From Novosphingobium panipatense (lineage in GTDB: Bacteria > Pseudomonadota > Alphaproteobacteria > Sphingomonadales > Sphingomonadaceae), in contig NZ_MSQB01000024.1 in NCBI RefSeq assembly GCF_002149965.1, positions 1-64,000 of the forward strand: DNA of 64,000 bases, written 5' to 3'. How positions within the stretch are numbered: position 1 is the first letter of the stretch; every line of letters begins with the position of its first letter. A program made the position numbers and the translations under genes. Shown here one piece after another: positions 51,461-61,320 of the stretch. A model generated the notes under the pieces. The model ran no database searches. It was given only the letters and a program-made list of their open reading frames with translations, and was not told the origin of the DNA.

Positions 51461-54115
51461 ATGGACATTGCCAGCACCCCCGCCACGCCCGACGCCAACC
51501 CGCAGATCGCCGATGCCGCGCCCGCGCCGCAGGCTCCGCCGGTGATCCGCCGCGAGGACTATCTGCCCCCGGCCTGGCTGGTGCCGCAGATCGCGCTCGA
51601 TTTCCGGCTGGGTGTCGATGAAACGCAGGTCTCCGCCCGGCTTTCGGTGCGTCGCAACCCGGAAGGCAACGGCACGTCGACCCTGCGCCTCAACGGCGAC
51701 CAGCTTACGCCGCTGGCCGTGCGCGTCGATGGCGAGGCGGTGAACGACTGGCGCATGGACGGCGCCGACCTGCTCGTCGAACTTATCGGCGATGCCCATG
51801 AGGTGGACATCGAAACCGCCGTCAATCCGGCGGCGAACAGCCAGCTCATGGGGCTCTACGCCTCGAACGGCATGCTCTGCACCCAGTGCGAGGCCGAGGG
51901 TTTCCGCCGCATCACCTTCTTCCCGGATCGCCCGGACGTGCTCTCGACCTATTCGGTGCGCATGGCGGGGGACAAGGCCCGCTTCCCGATCCTGCTTTCC
52001 AACGGCAACTGCACCGCGACGGGAGAGGGCGAGGACGGCACCCATTGGGCCGAATGGCACGATCCCTGGCCCAAGCCGAGCTATCTCTTCGCGCTCGTCG
52101 CGGGCGATCTGGTGGCCAACAGTGCCCGTTTCACTACGCGCTCGGGCCGCGAGGTCGATCTCAACATCTGGGTTCGCGCCGGGGACGAGCAGCGCACCCA
52201 GCACGCCATGGATTCGCTGATCCACTCGATGAAGTGGGATGAGGAGGCATTCGGGCGCGAATACGACCTCGACCTGTTCAACGTCGTCGCCGTGTCCGAT
52301 TTCAACATGGGGGCGATGGAGAACAAGGGCCTCAACGTCTTCAACACCCGCTACGTCCTGGCCGAGCCGGAAACCGCCACCGATGCCGATTATGACGGCA
52401 TCGAGAGCGTGATCGGCCACGAATATTTCCACAACTGGTCGGGCAACCGCGTGACCTGCCGGGACTGGTTCCAGCTCTCGCTCAAGGAGGGCTTCACCGT
52501 CCTGCGCGACCAGCTGTTCAGCGCTGACATGGGCAGTGAGGCCGTGAAGCGCATCGAGGATGTCCGCGTGCTGCGCTCGGCCCAGTTCCCCGAGGATTCG
52601 GGGCCGCTCGCCCACCCGATCAGGCCGGATTCCTATCAGGAAATCAGCAACTTCTACACGGCGACCGTCTATAACAAGGGCGCCGAGGTGATCCGCATGA
52701 TGCGGACCATGGCGGGAACCGAGAAATTCCGCGCAGGCACCGACCTCTATTTCGACCGTCACGACGGCGAAGCGGCCACTTGCGAGGATTTCGTCAGGGC
52801 GATCGAGGACGGCACCGGGCTGGACCTCACGCAGTTCCGCCTCTGGTACTCGCAGGCCGGCACGCCGCAAGTGGCCGTGGAACTGGCGCACGAAGGCGAC
52901 CGGGCCACGCTGACGCTCACCCAGATCGTGCCCGCCACGCCGGGGCAGCCGGAAAAGCAGCCGGTGCCGATCCCGCTGCGCCTTGCCCTGTTCGACCGTG
53001 ACAGCGGAAACCATGCGGGCGAGCAACTCATCGTGTTCGACCAGGGCAGCCAGAGCTTCACTTTCGACGGTTTCGCCCGTCCGCCGGTGGTCTCGATCAA
53101 TCGCGGGTTCTCGGCCCCGGTCGCCATCGACATGGAGCGTTCGAACGAGGATCTCGTGTTCCTGGCCGCGCATGACGACGATCCTTTCGCGCGTTACGAA
53201 GCCATGCAGAGCCTTGTCGTCCAGCATCTGGTGGCGGCGGTCGGCGGCGGCCTGTCGGATGCCGCCCGCGCCGAGGGGCGCAGGGCGATCGGAGAGGCCT
53301 TCGCCGCCGTGCTGGCGGACGAGGCGCTGGACGACCTGATGCGCGGCGAACTCATGGTCCTGCCCGGCGTCGCCTATCTTGCCGAACAAGTGCTGGTGGC
53401 CGATCCCGCCGCGATCCACGAGGAACGCGAGGCGCTCAAGACCTGGCTCGGCGGCGAACTGGCCGAAGTTCTCGGCCTGCTGCACGACCGGGTTTCCGCC
53501 GTGCCCTATGGCCGCGATGCCGCCGCGCGCGGTGCCCGCAAGACCAAGGCGCAGGCGCTCGTGCTGATCGCCTCGGGCGATGCTGCCGAAGGCGCCCGCC
53601 GCGCCATCGCGCAGTACCGCGCGGCGGACAACATGACCGACCGCCAGTCGGCGCTCACCGTGCTCTGCAACCTCGAAGGCCCCGAGCGCGAGGAGGCGCT
53701 GGCCGACTTCCACCGCCGCTACGAGGGCAACGCCCTCGTCATCGACAAGTGGTTCGCGCTCCAGGCCGGTTCCTTCCACCCGCAGGTGCTGGACCATATC
53801 GAGGCGCTTTCCCGCCACCCGGATTTCACGCTGAACAACCCCAACCGCGCCCGCGCGCTCTACATGACCGCAGCGGTCAACCCCAAGGCGTTCCACGATG
53901 CGAGCGGCGCGGGATACCGGATGATCGGCGAACTGATCCGCAAGCTGGACCCGATCAACCCGCAGACAACCGCGCGCTTCGTGCCGCAGCTGGGCCGCTG
54001 GCGCCGGATCGAACCCACCCGCGCGGCGATGATGCGCGCCGAACTGGAAAAGATCGCTGCCGAACCCAACCTCTCGCGCGACGTGCGGGAGCAGGTGAGC
54101 AAGAGTCTTGGCTGA
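51461..54115 (+). CDS. pepN: Aminopeptidase N
   Basis: An 884-residue M1-family zinc aminopeptidase removing N-terminal residues in the cytoplasm. The exopeptidase motif GAMENKG, the zinc motif HEYFHNWSGNRV (residues 320-324 plus the later Glu in KEGFTVLRDQLF), and the C-terminal PepN-type helical domain are all present. The length equals that of gammaproteobacterial PepN. The last eight bases overlap the LACC1-like gene. Confidence 0.94.
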   Translation: MDIASTPATPDANPQIADAAPAPQAPPVIRREDYLPPAWLVPQIALDFRLGVDETQVSARLSVRRNPEGNGTSTLRLNGDQLTPLAVRVDGEAVNDWRMDGADLLVELIGDAHEVDIETAVNPAANSQLMGLYASNGMLCTQCEAEGFRRITFFPDRPDVLSTYSVRMAGDKARFPILLSNGNCTATGEGEDGTHWAEWHDPWPKPSYLFALVAGDLVANSARFTTRSGREVDLNIWVRAGDEQRTQHAMDSLIHSMKWDEEAFGREYDLDLFNVVAVSDFNMGAMENKGLNVFNTRYVLAEPETATDADYDGIESVIGHEYFHNWSGNRVTCRDWFQLSLKEGFTVLRDQLFSADMGSEAVKRIEDVRVLRSAQFPEDSGPLAHPIRPDSYQEISNFYTATVYNKGAEVIRMMRTMAGTEKFRAGTDLYFDRHDGEAATCEDFVRAIEDGTGLDLTQFRLWYSQAGTPQVAVELAHEGDRATLTLTQIVPATPGQPEKQPVPIPLRLALFDRDSGNHAGEQLIVFDQGSQSFTFDGFARPPVVSINRGFSAPVAIDMERSNEDLVFLAAHDDDPFARYEAMQSLVVQHLVAAVGGGLSDAARAEGRRAIGEAFAAVLADEALDDLMRGELMVLPGVAYLAEQVLVADPAAIHEEREALKTWLGGELAEVLGLLHDRVSAVPYGRDAAARGARKTKAQALVLIASGDAAEGARRAIAQYRAADNMTDRQSALTVLCNLEGPEREEALADFHRRYEGNALVIDKWFALQAGSFHPQVLDHIEALSRHPDFTLNNPNRARALYMTAAVNPKAFHDASGAGYRMIGELIRKLDPINPQTTARFVPQLGRWRRIEPTRAAMMRAELEKIAAEPNLSRDVREQVSKSLG

Positions 54116-54902
54116 TTCTGGGGCCGATTCCCTGGCCGAAGCCGTCGAGGTCAACCGCGCCCGCCTGCTGGAGGGGTTGCCGCACGGCTTCCTCGGCCGG
54201 CGGGGCGGTGTCAGCACCGGCGAGGTGGCGGGCCTGAATGTCGGCCTCGGCTCCGGCGACGAACCGGCCGCCGTGGCGGAAAACCGCTGCCGGGCCGCCG
54301 CTGCCGTCCTGCCGGGCGCGCCGCTTGTCTCGGTCTACCAGGTTCACTCGCCCGACTGCGTGGTGCTTGGCGCGGATATGTGGCGCGATGCCGATCGCCC
54401 CCATGCCGATGCCCTCGTCACCGACCGGCCCGGCGTGCTGATCGGCGTCGTCACGGCCGACTGCGCGCCGGTGCTGCTGGCAGACCGTGAAGCGGGCATC
54501 GTCGGCGCGGCCCATGCCGGGTGGAAGGGCGCCGTCGGCGGCGTGACCGACAGCACCATCGCGCAGATGATATCGCTGGGTGCGCAGCGCGCGCGCATCG
54601 TCGCGGCGGTAGGGCCGTGCATCGCGCGGGATTCCTACGAAGTGGACGAGGGTTTCCGCGACCGGTTCCTTGCAGAGAACGGCGCAAACGCGCGGTTCTT
54701 TGTGGAAGGCCGCGAAAGGCACTGGCAGTTCGATCTGGAGCTTTACGTCGCAGCGCGGCTGGAAGCGGCGGGGATCGCAGGCGTGGAGCGCTTGGGCCTC
54801 GATACCTATTCAGCGCCGGAGCGGTTCTACTCCTATCGCCGCGCCACGCACCGCGCGGTGCCTGCCTATGGGCGCCAGATATCCCTGATCGCGGTGGCCT
54901 GA
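54108..54902 (+). CDS. LACC1/YlmD-type purine nucleoside phosphorylase-like protein
   Basis: About 264 residues of the DUF152/Cu-oxidase_4 (YfiH/YlmD/LACC1) family, linked to purine nucleoside phosphorolysis and deamination. Ligand blocks: GFLGRRGGVSTGEVAGLNVGLGSGDE, YQVHSPDC (His), TADCAPVLLAD (Cys) and AAHAGWKGAVGG (His). The C-terminal PERFYSYRRATHR is typical. The start appears to be TTG at 54108, overlapping the pepN stop; no ATG or GTG lies at a better place. Confidence 0.85.
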   Translation: MADSGADSLAEAVEVNRARLLEGLPHGFLGRRGGVSTGEVAGLNVGLGSGDEPAAVAENRCRAAAAVLPGAPLVSVYQVHSPDCVVLGADMWRDADRPHADALVTDRPGVLIGVVTADCAPVLLADREAGIVGAAHAGWKGAVGGVTDSTIAQMISLGAQRARIVAAVGPCIARDSYEVDEGFRDRFLAENGANARFFVEGRERHWQFDLELYVAARLEAAGIAGVERLGLDTYSAPERFYSYRRATHRAVPAYGRQISLIAVA

Positions 54903-55175
54903 AAAAGACCCGTTCGGCACCTGCGCCGACAGGTTATACCTTGAATTCCTTGATGACCATCCTGTCCTGCCCGACCAAAAACACGGTTGGCAGGGCAGGT
55001 TTCCCTGTATATCAGAGCCTCAAAGTCGGTATTCGTTTCGGGTCGCTCCCGAGGCTTCTAACCGTCAACGGGGGGCCGTTACGGGGATACCAGACAAAAA
55101 ATAGAATTGGTCAGGAATCTGGGCTTGCTACCGGAATCCCGGGAGTAGGTTGTCAATAACAAGGCAAGGGCAATC

Positions 55176-55709
55176 ATGGCAGAAGCAGATGGCGTGCGGC
55201 GGCGCGATTTCATCAATATCGCCGCGGTAAGCGCGGCGGGCGTCGCCGGCGTGGGCATCGTCGTCCCGCTGGTCAGCCAGATGTCCGCGTCCGCGGACGT
55301 TCTCGCGGCGTCTTCCACCGAAGTCGATATTTCCTCGATCCAGCCCGGACAGGCCATCAAGGCGATCTTCCGCAAGCAGCCCGTCTTCGTGCGCAACCTC
55401 ACCCCGCATGAGATCGCCGAAGCCAACAAGGTGGACGTTGCCTCGCTCCGCGACCCGCAGACGCTTGAGGAACGCACCAAGGAAGGCAAGGAAAACTGGC
55501 TCATCACCATGGGTGTCTGCACCCACCTCGGCTGCGTCCCGCTCGGCGCCGGAGAGGGTGAGCCCAAGGGCGAGTTCGGCGGCTATTTCTGCCCCTGCCA
55601 CGGATCTTCCTACGATACGGCGGCCCGCATCCGCAAAGGACCGGCGCCCAAGAACCTGGAAGTCCCGGAATATGCCTTCACCACCGACACGGTCGTAAAG
55701 ATCGGTTGA
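55176..55709 (+). CDS. petA: Ubiquinol-cytochrome c reductase, Rieske iron-sulfur subunit
   Basis: A 177-residue Rieske protein of the cytochrome bc1 complex. A twin-arginine-like start (VRRRDFINIAAVSAAGVAGVGIVVPL) forms the membrane anchor. The [2Fe-2S] ligands are in CTHLGC (115-120) and CPCHGS (139-144). It heads the petABC operon, with 23 bp to petB. It transfers electrons from quinol to cytochrome c1. Confidence 0.96.
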   Translation: MAEADGVRRRDFINIAAVSAAGVAGVGIVVPLVSQMSASADVLAASSTEVDISSIQPGQAIKAIFRKQPVFVRNLTPHEIAEANKVDVASLRDPQTLEERTKEGKENWLITMGVCTHLGCVPLGAGEGEPKGEFGGYFCPCHGSSYDTAARIRKGPAPKNLEVPEYAFTTDTVVKIG

Positions 55710-55732
55710 GGCCGAGAGAGAGGATCAAGAAC

Positions 55733-57031
55733 ATGAGCTTTCCCTGGGCCAAGGAATACAAGCCGAGCCACCCCTTCATGCAGTGGATGGACGACAGGCT
55801 GCCCCTGCCACGCCTCGTCTACAACTCGGTCGGCGGCGGCTATCCGGTTCCGCGCAACCTGAACTATTTCTGGAACTTCGGTTTCCTCGCCGCGCTCTGC
55901 CTCGTCCTGCAGATCGTCACCGGCATCGTCATGGCCATGCACTATGCGGCCAATACGCAAGTCGCCTTCGACACCGTCGAACAGACCGTGCGTGACGTGA
56001 ACTGGGGCTGGATGATGCGCTATGCGCACGCCAACGGCGCCTCCGCCTTCTTCGTCGTCATCTACGTCCACATCTTCCGCGGTTTCTTCTACGGTTCGTA
56101 CAAGGCCCCGCGCGAAATGGTGTGGCTGCTCGGCGTGGTGATCTTCCTGCTGATGATGGCCACGGCCTTCATGGGCTATGTCCTGCCCTGGGGCCAGATG
56201 AGCTTCTGGGGGGCCAAGGTCATCACCGGCCTGTTCGGCGCCATTCCCTTCGTGGGCGAGCCGCTCCAGCAGTGGCTGCTCGGCGGCTTCGCGCCGGATA
56301 ATGCCGCGCTCAACCGCTTCTTCTCGCTCCATTACCTGCTGCCCTTCGTGATCGTGGGCGTGGTGATCCTGCACATCTGGGCGCTGCATATCCCGGGTTC
56401 GTCGAACCCCACCGGCGTCGAAGTGAAGAGCGAGAGCGACACGGTGCCGTTCTACCCCTACTACGTCGCCAAGGACGGCTGGGCGATCGGCGTCTTCGCG
56501 ATCCTGTTCTGCACTGCGCTGTTCTTCTTCCCGAACGCGCTCGGCCACCCGGACAACTACATTCCGGCCAACCCGATGAGCACGCCCGCGCACATCGTGC
56601 CCGAATGGTACTTCTGGCCGTTCTACGCGATCCTGCGCGCCTTCACCCAGGACTTCTTCATCATCCCGGCCAAGCTGATGGGCGTGCTGGCGATGTTCGG
56701 GGCGATCCTCGTGTGGTTCTTCCTCCCCTGGCTCGACCGTTCGCCGGTTCGCTCGGGTTCGTACCGGCCGCTTTACCGCAAGTTCTTCTTCTTCGGCCTG
56801 ATCCCGGCCATGGCGGTGCTGTTCTACTGCGGCGGCGCCCCGGCGGAAGAGCCTTACGTGATGCTCAGCCAGATCGCGGCGCTCTACTACTTCGCGCACT
56901 TCCTGATCGTGATCCCGATCGTCTCGGCCATCGAGAAGCCCGACCCGCTGCCCTTCTCCATCACCGAGTCCGTCCTCGGCGAGGATGAGGCGGCCAAGCT
57001 CGCCCCCGCGCCTTCGGCGACGGTCGCCTGA
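55733..57031 (+). CDS. petB: Cytochrome b of the bc1 complex
   Basis: A 432-residue cytochrome b, the quinol-oxidising membrane core. Eight helices; the heme-ligand His pairs lie in VMAMHYAANT/RYAHANGASAFFVVIYVHIFRG and FSLHYLLPFVIVGVVILHIWALH. The Qo motif PEWY is present at HIVPEWYFWPFYAILR. ATG 55733 (MSFPWAKEYKPSHPF) is preceded by AGGATCAAG. Second gene of petABC. Confidence 0.96.
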   Translation: MSFPWAKEYKPSHPFMQWMDDRLPLPRLVYNSVGGGYPVPRNLNYFWNFGFLAALCLVLQIVTGIVMAMHYAANTQVAFDTVEQTVRDVNWGWMMRYAHANGASAFFVVIYVHIFRGFFYGSYKAPREMVWLLGVVIFLLMMATAFMGYVLPWGQMSFWGAKVITGLFGAIPFVGEPLQQWLLGGFAPDNAALNRFFSLHYLLPFVIVGVVILHIWALHIPGSSNPTGVEVKSESDTVPFYPYYVAKDGWAIGVFAILFCTALFFFPNALGHPDNYIPANPMSTPAHIVPEWYFWPFYAILRAFTQDFFIIPAKLMGVLAMFGAILVWFFLPWLDRSPVRSGSYRPLYRKFFFFGLIPAMAVLFYCGGAPAEEPYVMLSQIAALYYFAHFLIVIPIVSAIEKPDPLPFSITESVLGEDEAAKLAPAPSATVA

Positions 57032-57058
57032 CAACAGCTGGAACGAAAGACGAAAGAC

Positions 57059-57871
57059 ATGGCACGCATTCTCTCGATCCTCGTCGGGCTGTTCTTCACG
57101 GTGGCGCTGGCCTGGTCCTTCGGCAAGGGGGCCTACCAGCAGATCACCGAGCCGCCCGCCGCAACCGCCGAGCATGAATTCCACCTCCACCCCAAGGAAG
57201 TGAGCTTCGCCAGCGACGGCGCCTTCGGCCGGTTCGACCGCCAGCAGCTCCAGCGCGGCTTCCAGGTCTACAAGGAAGTCTGCGCCGCCTGCCACGCCCT
57301 GCGCCACGTCGCCTTCCGCGACCTTGCGGCGCTCGGCTACAACGACGCCGAAGTGAAGGCGATCGCCAAGGGCTTCCAGGTTCCGGTCTACAACAACGCC
57401 ACTGGCGAAGTGGAAACCCGCGAAGGCATGGCGACCGACTACTTCCCGCCGGTGCTCTATGCAGGGCAGGGCACGCCGCCCGATCTCTCGCTGATCACGA
57501 AGGCGCGTCATGACGGCCCGGCCTACGTCTACTCGCTGCTGACCGGCTATCAGAACCAGCCCGCCGAGCTTCTGAAGAAGTTCCCGGATGCGAAGACGCC
57601 GGACGGCCTGCACTACAACCCGTACTTCGCGAACCTCAACCTCGCGATGCCGCCGCCGCTCACCGGCGAAGGCCAGGTGACCTACAGCGACGGCACCAAG
57701 GGCACTGTCGACCAGATGGCCAAGGACGTTTCGGCCTTCCTGATCTGGACCGCAGAACCCAAGCTGGAAAAGCGCAAGCAGACCGGCTGGCCGGTGCTGG
57801 GCTTCCTGCTCTTCGCGACGGTGCTGGGCTACATGTCCTACCGCAATATCTGGGCCGGCAAGAAGCACTGA
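57059..57871 (+). CDS. petC: Cytochrome c1 of the bc1 complex
   Basis: A 270-residue cytochrome c1 with an N-terminal signal/anchor (ILSILVGLFFTVALAWSFG). The heme-c motif is CAACH (75-79), and the axial Met is probably in LAMPPPL. A C-terminal anchor helix follows (WPVLGFLLFATVLGYMSYRNIWAG). Third gene of the operon, 27 bp after petB, and followed by a strong hairpin terminator. Confidence 0.96.
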   Translation: MARILSILVGLFFTVALAWSFGKGAYQQITEPPAATAEHEFHLHPKEVSFASDGAFGRFDRQQLQRGFQVYKEVCAACHALRHVAFRDLAALGYNDAEVKAIAKGFQVPVYNNATGEVETREGMATDYFPPVLYAGQGTPPDLSLITKARHDGPAYVYSLLTGYQNQPAELLKKFPDAKTPDGLHYNPYFANLNLAMPPPLTGEGQVTYSDGTKGTVDQMAKDVSAFLIWTAEPKLEKRKQTGWPVLGFLLFATVLGYMSYRNIWAGKKH

Positions 57872-57892
57872 GCCATCCTTCCCGGACCTTGA

Positions 57893-57933
57893 CGAAGGGC
57901 CTGCGCCATCACGGGATGGCGCAGGCCCTTTCG
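57893..57933 (+). terminator. Terminator of the petABC operon
   Basis: A 15-bp perfect stem, AAGGGCCTGCGCCAT with its complement (57895-57909 and 57916-57930), around a 6-nt loop CACGGG, then TCGTTT. It separates petC from apt. Confidence 0.85.
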
Positions 57934-57965
57934 TTTGGCCGAGCGACCCCCTAAGGACTTCGGCC

Positions 57966-58502
57966 ATGACCCTCGACGAGATCAAGGCGCTGGTGCGCAC
58001 CGTGCCGGACTTCCCCAAGCCCGGTATCCTGTTCCGCGACGTGACCACCCTGGTGGGCAACGGTCCCGGCTTCGCAGCCGCCGTTGAGCGCATGGCGGAA
58101 ATCGTGAAGGCCTCGGGCGCCGACGTGATCGCCGGTGTCGAGGCGCGCGGCTTCATCTTCGGCGCGGCGATCGCGGCACGGCTGGGCCTGGGCTTCGTAT
58201 CGATCCGCAAGCCCGGCAAGCTGCCGGTCCCGGTGATCGCCATCGACTATGCCCTGGAATACGGCACGGACACGCTGGAAGTTGATCCCGAGGCCGTGGG
58301 AGAAGGGCACCATGTCATCCTGATCGACGACCTCCTGGCAACCGGCGGCACCGCCCTCGCCGCCGTCGAACTGCTCCGCCGCGCCGGCGCGAAAGTCGAA
58401 CACGCCCTTTTCGCCATCGACCTGCCGGACCTAGGCGGCGCGGAACGCCTGCGCACGACCGGAATCACGCCCCACGCCCTGCTGGACTATCCAAGGCACT
58501 GA
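57966..58502 (+). CDS. apt: Adenine phosphoribosyltransferase
   Basis: A 178-residue purine salvage enzyme converting adenine and PRPP to AMP. FPKPGILFRDVTTL, the GVEARGFIFGAAIA adenine-binding block, VSIRKPGKLPVPVI and the PRPP loop VILIDDLLATGGTALAAVELLRRAGA are complete. ATG 57966. Monocistronic after the pet terminator. Confidence 0.95.
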   Translation: MTLDEIKALVRTVPDFPKPGILFRDVTTLVGNGPGFAAAVERMAEIVKASGADVIAGVEARGFIFGAAIAARLGLGFVSIRKPGKLPVPVIAIDYALEYGTDTLEVDPEAVGEGHHVILIDDLLATGGTALAAVELLRRAGAKVEHALFAIDLPDLGGAERLRTTGITPHALLDYPRH

Positions 58503-58641
58503 GATCGGGGGCTGGACACTCTCCACCCTTTATCGCCAACAGACCGCAAGGAAGTCGTTGACGAATCCGGTCCTGTCGTGGCAAGCGGCTGCCACGACGC
58601 GGCTGGACGAAAGTCCCCTGATCGGGAAAGCCCTGCAATGG

Positions 58642-58715
<74 letters not shown>

Positions 58716-58881
58716 GTGCGCGTCTCACAAGGTGCCAAAAGCGGCCGTGAATGGCTGTTTTCTGGGACTTATGGCTGATATACTATCCGGGCAGTTCCGG
58801 GTATGTCTCACCGCGTCTCAGTCAAATTTGGCGCCATATATGGACCTGCAGTTCTCAAGAGCTGAATGAGGTCCTTACCGA

Positions 58882-60144
58882 ATGCCAGGCGAATCACCCA
58901 AGTCGGGGCTTTCTGCGACAGCTGTCGATCGCGCCCGCCCCAGGGATAAGGCTTACAAGCTATCCGACCGTGATGGGCTGTATCTTTTAGTTAAGCCGTC
59001 AGGTGCCCGCTATTGGCGGATGAATTTCAAACTGCACCAACTTCAGAGAACGGCGTCGTTCGGTCGCTACCCTGAGGTCACCCTTGCAGAAGCCCGTCAG
59101 CGATTGCTCGAGGCACGCCGCCTCCTTGAACAAGGCATAGATCCTGTACACCAGGCGAAGCTGGATAAAGTTGCCGCGTCCATCGCAGCGAACAACACGT
59201 TTCGGTCGGTAGCACTGGAATGGTTGGAAAAGATGCGGCTGGAAGAAAAATCTGCAAAATCGTTGAAAAAATATGAGTGGCAACTGGGATTGGTTATGCC
59301 AGACATCGGAAGTCGCCCGATTTCGCAGATTAAAGCGCATGAAATACTGTTATCTCTGAAGAAAATTGAAAATAGTAGGAAATTTTACACAGCTATGAGT
59401 GTCCGTGCTCTGTGTGGACAAGTGTTCCGGTTTGCTATCTCTACGGCGAGAGCAGAACGCGATGTCTGCGTAGACCTACGCGGTGCGCTGGTGACCCCCA
59501 AGATTGTACACAGGCCTGCCATTACTATGCCGAAACAGGTCGGCGCGCTCATGCGGGCGATCTACGAATATGATGGCGGCCGTCAAACTGCGATCGCCCT
59601 GCGCATGCTCGCTTACACATTTGTCCGGCCAGGTGAACTGCGGCATGCAGAATGGAAGGAATTCGATCTCGAGCGTGAAGTCTGGATCATCCCACCTGAA
59701 AAGATGAAGATGCGGCGGCCGCATTCAATACCGCTCTCTCAACAAGTCCTCGCCTTAATTCGAGAGATCGATCACGATGAAAATTTCAGCAAATATTTGT
59801 TTCCTTCGATTCGATCCACTAGTCGCCCCTTGTCCGACAACACAATTAATGCTGCGCTGCGCCGGTTGGGTTACAAGAAAGACGAAATGACGGCTCACGG
59901 CTTCCGCGCTACGGCAGCCACACTACTCAATGAGATGGGCATTTGGAACCCCGACGCAGTTGAACGGCAATTGGCGCATGCGGAGCCAAACTCAGTGCGC
60001 CGGGCCTATACCCGCGGTCAGCACTGGGAAGAACGTGTCCGAATGATGCAGCATTGGTCGGACTACCTTGATCACTTACGCTGCGGTGCCGAAATTATTC
60101 GTCCGAAATTCGGAGAAAAAGGCCCGAAATTGACTCTGGTTTAG
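58882..60144 (+). CDS. Tyrosine recombinase (P4-type integrase)
   Basis: A 420-residue site-specific integrase. An N-terminal DUF4102 arm-binding domain (KAYKLSDRDGLYLLVKPSGARYWRMNF...GRYPEVTLAEARQ) and core-binding helices precede the catalytic R-H-R-Y set: FVRPGELRHAEW, HGFRATAATLL and LAHAEPNSVRRAYTR. Base composition is visibly lower in GC than the surroundings, with runs such as AAAATTGAAAATAG, indicating horizontal acquisition. It sits directly after tRNA-Gly. No complete set of element genes follows. ATG 58882, ribosome site modest. Confidence 0.92.
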   Translation: MPGESPKSGLSATAVDRARPRDKAYKLSDRDGLYLLVKPSGARYWRMNFKLHQLQRTASFGRYPEVTLAEARQRLLEARRLLEQGIDPVHQAKLDKVAASIAANNTFRSVALEWLEKMRLEEKSAKSLKKYEWQLGLVMPDIGSRPISQIKAHEILLSLKKIENSRKFYTAMSVRALCGQVFRFAISTARAERDVCVDLRGALVTPKIVHRPAITMPKQVGALMRAIYEYDGGRQTAIALRMLAYTFVRPGELRHAEWKEFDLEREVWIIPPEKMKMRRPHSIPLSQQVLALIREIDHDENFSKYLFPSIRSTSRPLSDNTINAALRRLGYKKDEMTAHGFRATAATLLNEMGIWNPDAVERQLAHAEPNSVRRAYTRGQHWEERVRMMQHWSDYLDHLRCGAEIIRPKFGEKGPKLTLV

Positions 60145-60176
60145 GGGCGGCGGGCGGTGTGGCCTAAAGCTACCGA

Positions 60177-60494
60177 TTAAGGCGCAGCTTCTGTGGAGCG
60201 CATGTTCCGGCTCCTAGCAAATACAGCTACAAGGCAAGTCGATACTGCCGGCCCAATCCAATCGATCCATTGGTCGAGCTTCGGCCAGACGCGCAGGTCG
60301 AAAGGGCCCCACCAGGGCATGTTCGCTCTCAGGCCGTGACCGTAGAGTTCGATCCAGCGGTACTCCGCCTGCGCGACTTCGCGGCCGAAGAAGTAGGCCG
60401 AGGCCAGGGCGGTGCCTGCCCACCAGTTGCGGGTCAGGCGGCCGATGACGATCTGGACGATCAAGGCTGCGATCGTGTGCTCGAAGTATGTCAT
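60177..60494 (-). CDS. Membrane-associated hypothetical protein next to the integrase
   Basis: A 105-residue protein. MTYFEHTIAALIVQIVIGRLTRNWWAGTALASAYFFGREVAQAEYRWIELYG suggests one hydrophobic segment and an amphipathic helix. A Trp-rich middle (MPWWGPFDLRVWPKLDQWIDWIG) and a second short hydrophobic stretch follow. It converges on the integrase gene with a 32-bp gap. It resembles small proteins on phage and genomic-island DNA, though I cannot assign a family. Confidence 0.5.
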   Translation of the reverse strand: MTYFEHTIAALIVQIVIGRLTRNWWAGTALASAYFFGREVAQAEYRWIELYGHGLRANMPWWGPFDLRVWPKLDQWIDWIGPAVSTCLVAVFARSRNMRSTEAAP

Positions 60495-60650
60495 CGTTCC
60501 TCCGGGATAGCGTCTTGCCTTTGCTTACACTTACGGAAAGTGAAGTATCAATCGATGGGGCCTCTCGTTGGAGGCCGATTTCCCGAGGATTTCGGTGCGA
60601 AAGAGGCGCTCTCGCTTTACGATAGAAGATAAATCTGTAACCATCCGGTC

Positions 60651-61316
60651 ATGATGATCGCAAGTGATGACAGCGGGGAAACTGTGCCGGGCCAATGCGC
60701 GCCGCTGCGCATCGGCGACAGGGCGCCGCGATTCTTGGCGCGCAGCACGCAGGGGCCGATCGATCTCGACGACTATCGCGGGTCCTGGCTGATCCTGTTT
60801 TCCCATCCTGCCGATTTCACGCCGGTCTGCACCAGTGAAGTGGTCGCGTTGGCGCGGGCGGCGCCGCAGTTTGCGGAGCTGGGATGCAGGCTGCTCGGGC
60901 TCTCTGTGGACAGTCTCTATTCGCATCTCGCGTGGATCAGGCTGATTCGCGACACGGCCGGCGTCACCATCGACTTTCCGATCATCGAGGATCCCACCAT
61001 GGAGGTCGCTCGGGCCTATGGCATGGTCGGCGCCGATGCGCGGGACAGCGGCACTGTGCGGATGACCTGTTTCATCGATCCCGACGGGGTGCTTCAGGCG
61101 AGCAACAGCTATCCGTTGACCGTTGGGCGATCGATCCCGGAAATGCTTCGCGTCCTGACCGCGCTTCAGGCGGTGCGGGATGGCGCGGGGCTGGCCCCGG
61201 CCGACTGGCAGCCGGGGGCACCGCTGCTGGGGCTGCCGGGGGAGACGGCCGAGGCCGCGCTGGCGTCCGAGGATCCGGCGGGTTGGTTCCACGCCTCTCT
61301 GGGTAAGCAGGGCTGA
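60651..61316 (+). CDS. Peroxiredoxin (Prx6-like)
   Basis: A 221-residue peroxiredoxin. The peroxidatic site is HPADFTPVCTSE, with the Prx6-like C-terminal half (GRSIPEMLRVLTALQAV...LAPADWQPG). No second conserved CxxC or resolving Cys is evident; apart from VCT, Cys residues appear only at GQC, LGC and MTC. It reduces peroxides with an unknown donor. Two Met start codons (60651 and 60654) are equivalent. It lies four bases before an ArsR gene, with which it is surely co-transcribed. Confidence 0.85.
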   Translation: MMIASDDSGETVPGQCAPLRIGDRAPRFLARSTQGPIDLDDYRGSWLILFSHPADFTPVCTSEVVALARAAPQFAELGCRLLGLSVDSLYSHLAWIRLIRDTAGVTIDFPIIEDPTMEVARAYGMVGADARDSGTVRMTCFIDPDGVLQASNSYPLTVGRSIPEMLRVLTALQAVRDGAGLAPADWQPGAPLLGLPGETAEAALASEDPAGWFHASLGKQG

Positions 61317-61320
61317 CGCG

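Noticed and set aside
54903..55175. Possible small RNA or riboswitch before petA
   Set aside because: Only weak, loosely spaced complementarities (CCTGCCC with GGGCAGG) are seen; no known riboswitch core could be matched.
58716..60650. A second attachment site copying the tRNA-Gly 3' end
   Set aside because: I looked for the T-arm/acceptor sequence downstream of the integrase and did not see it within the window.
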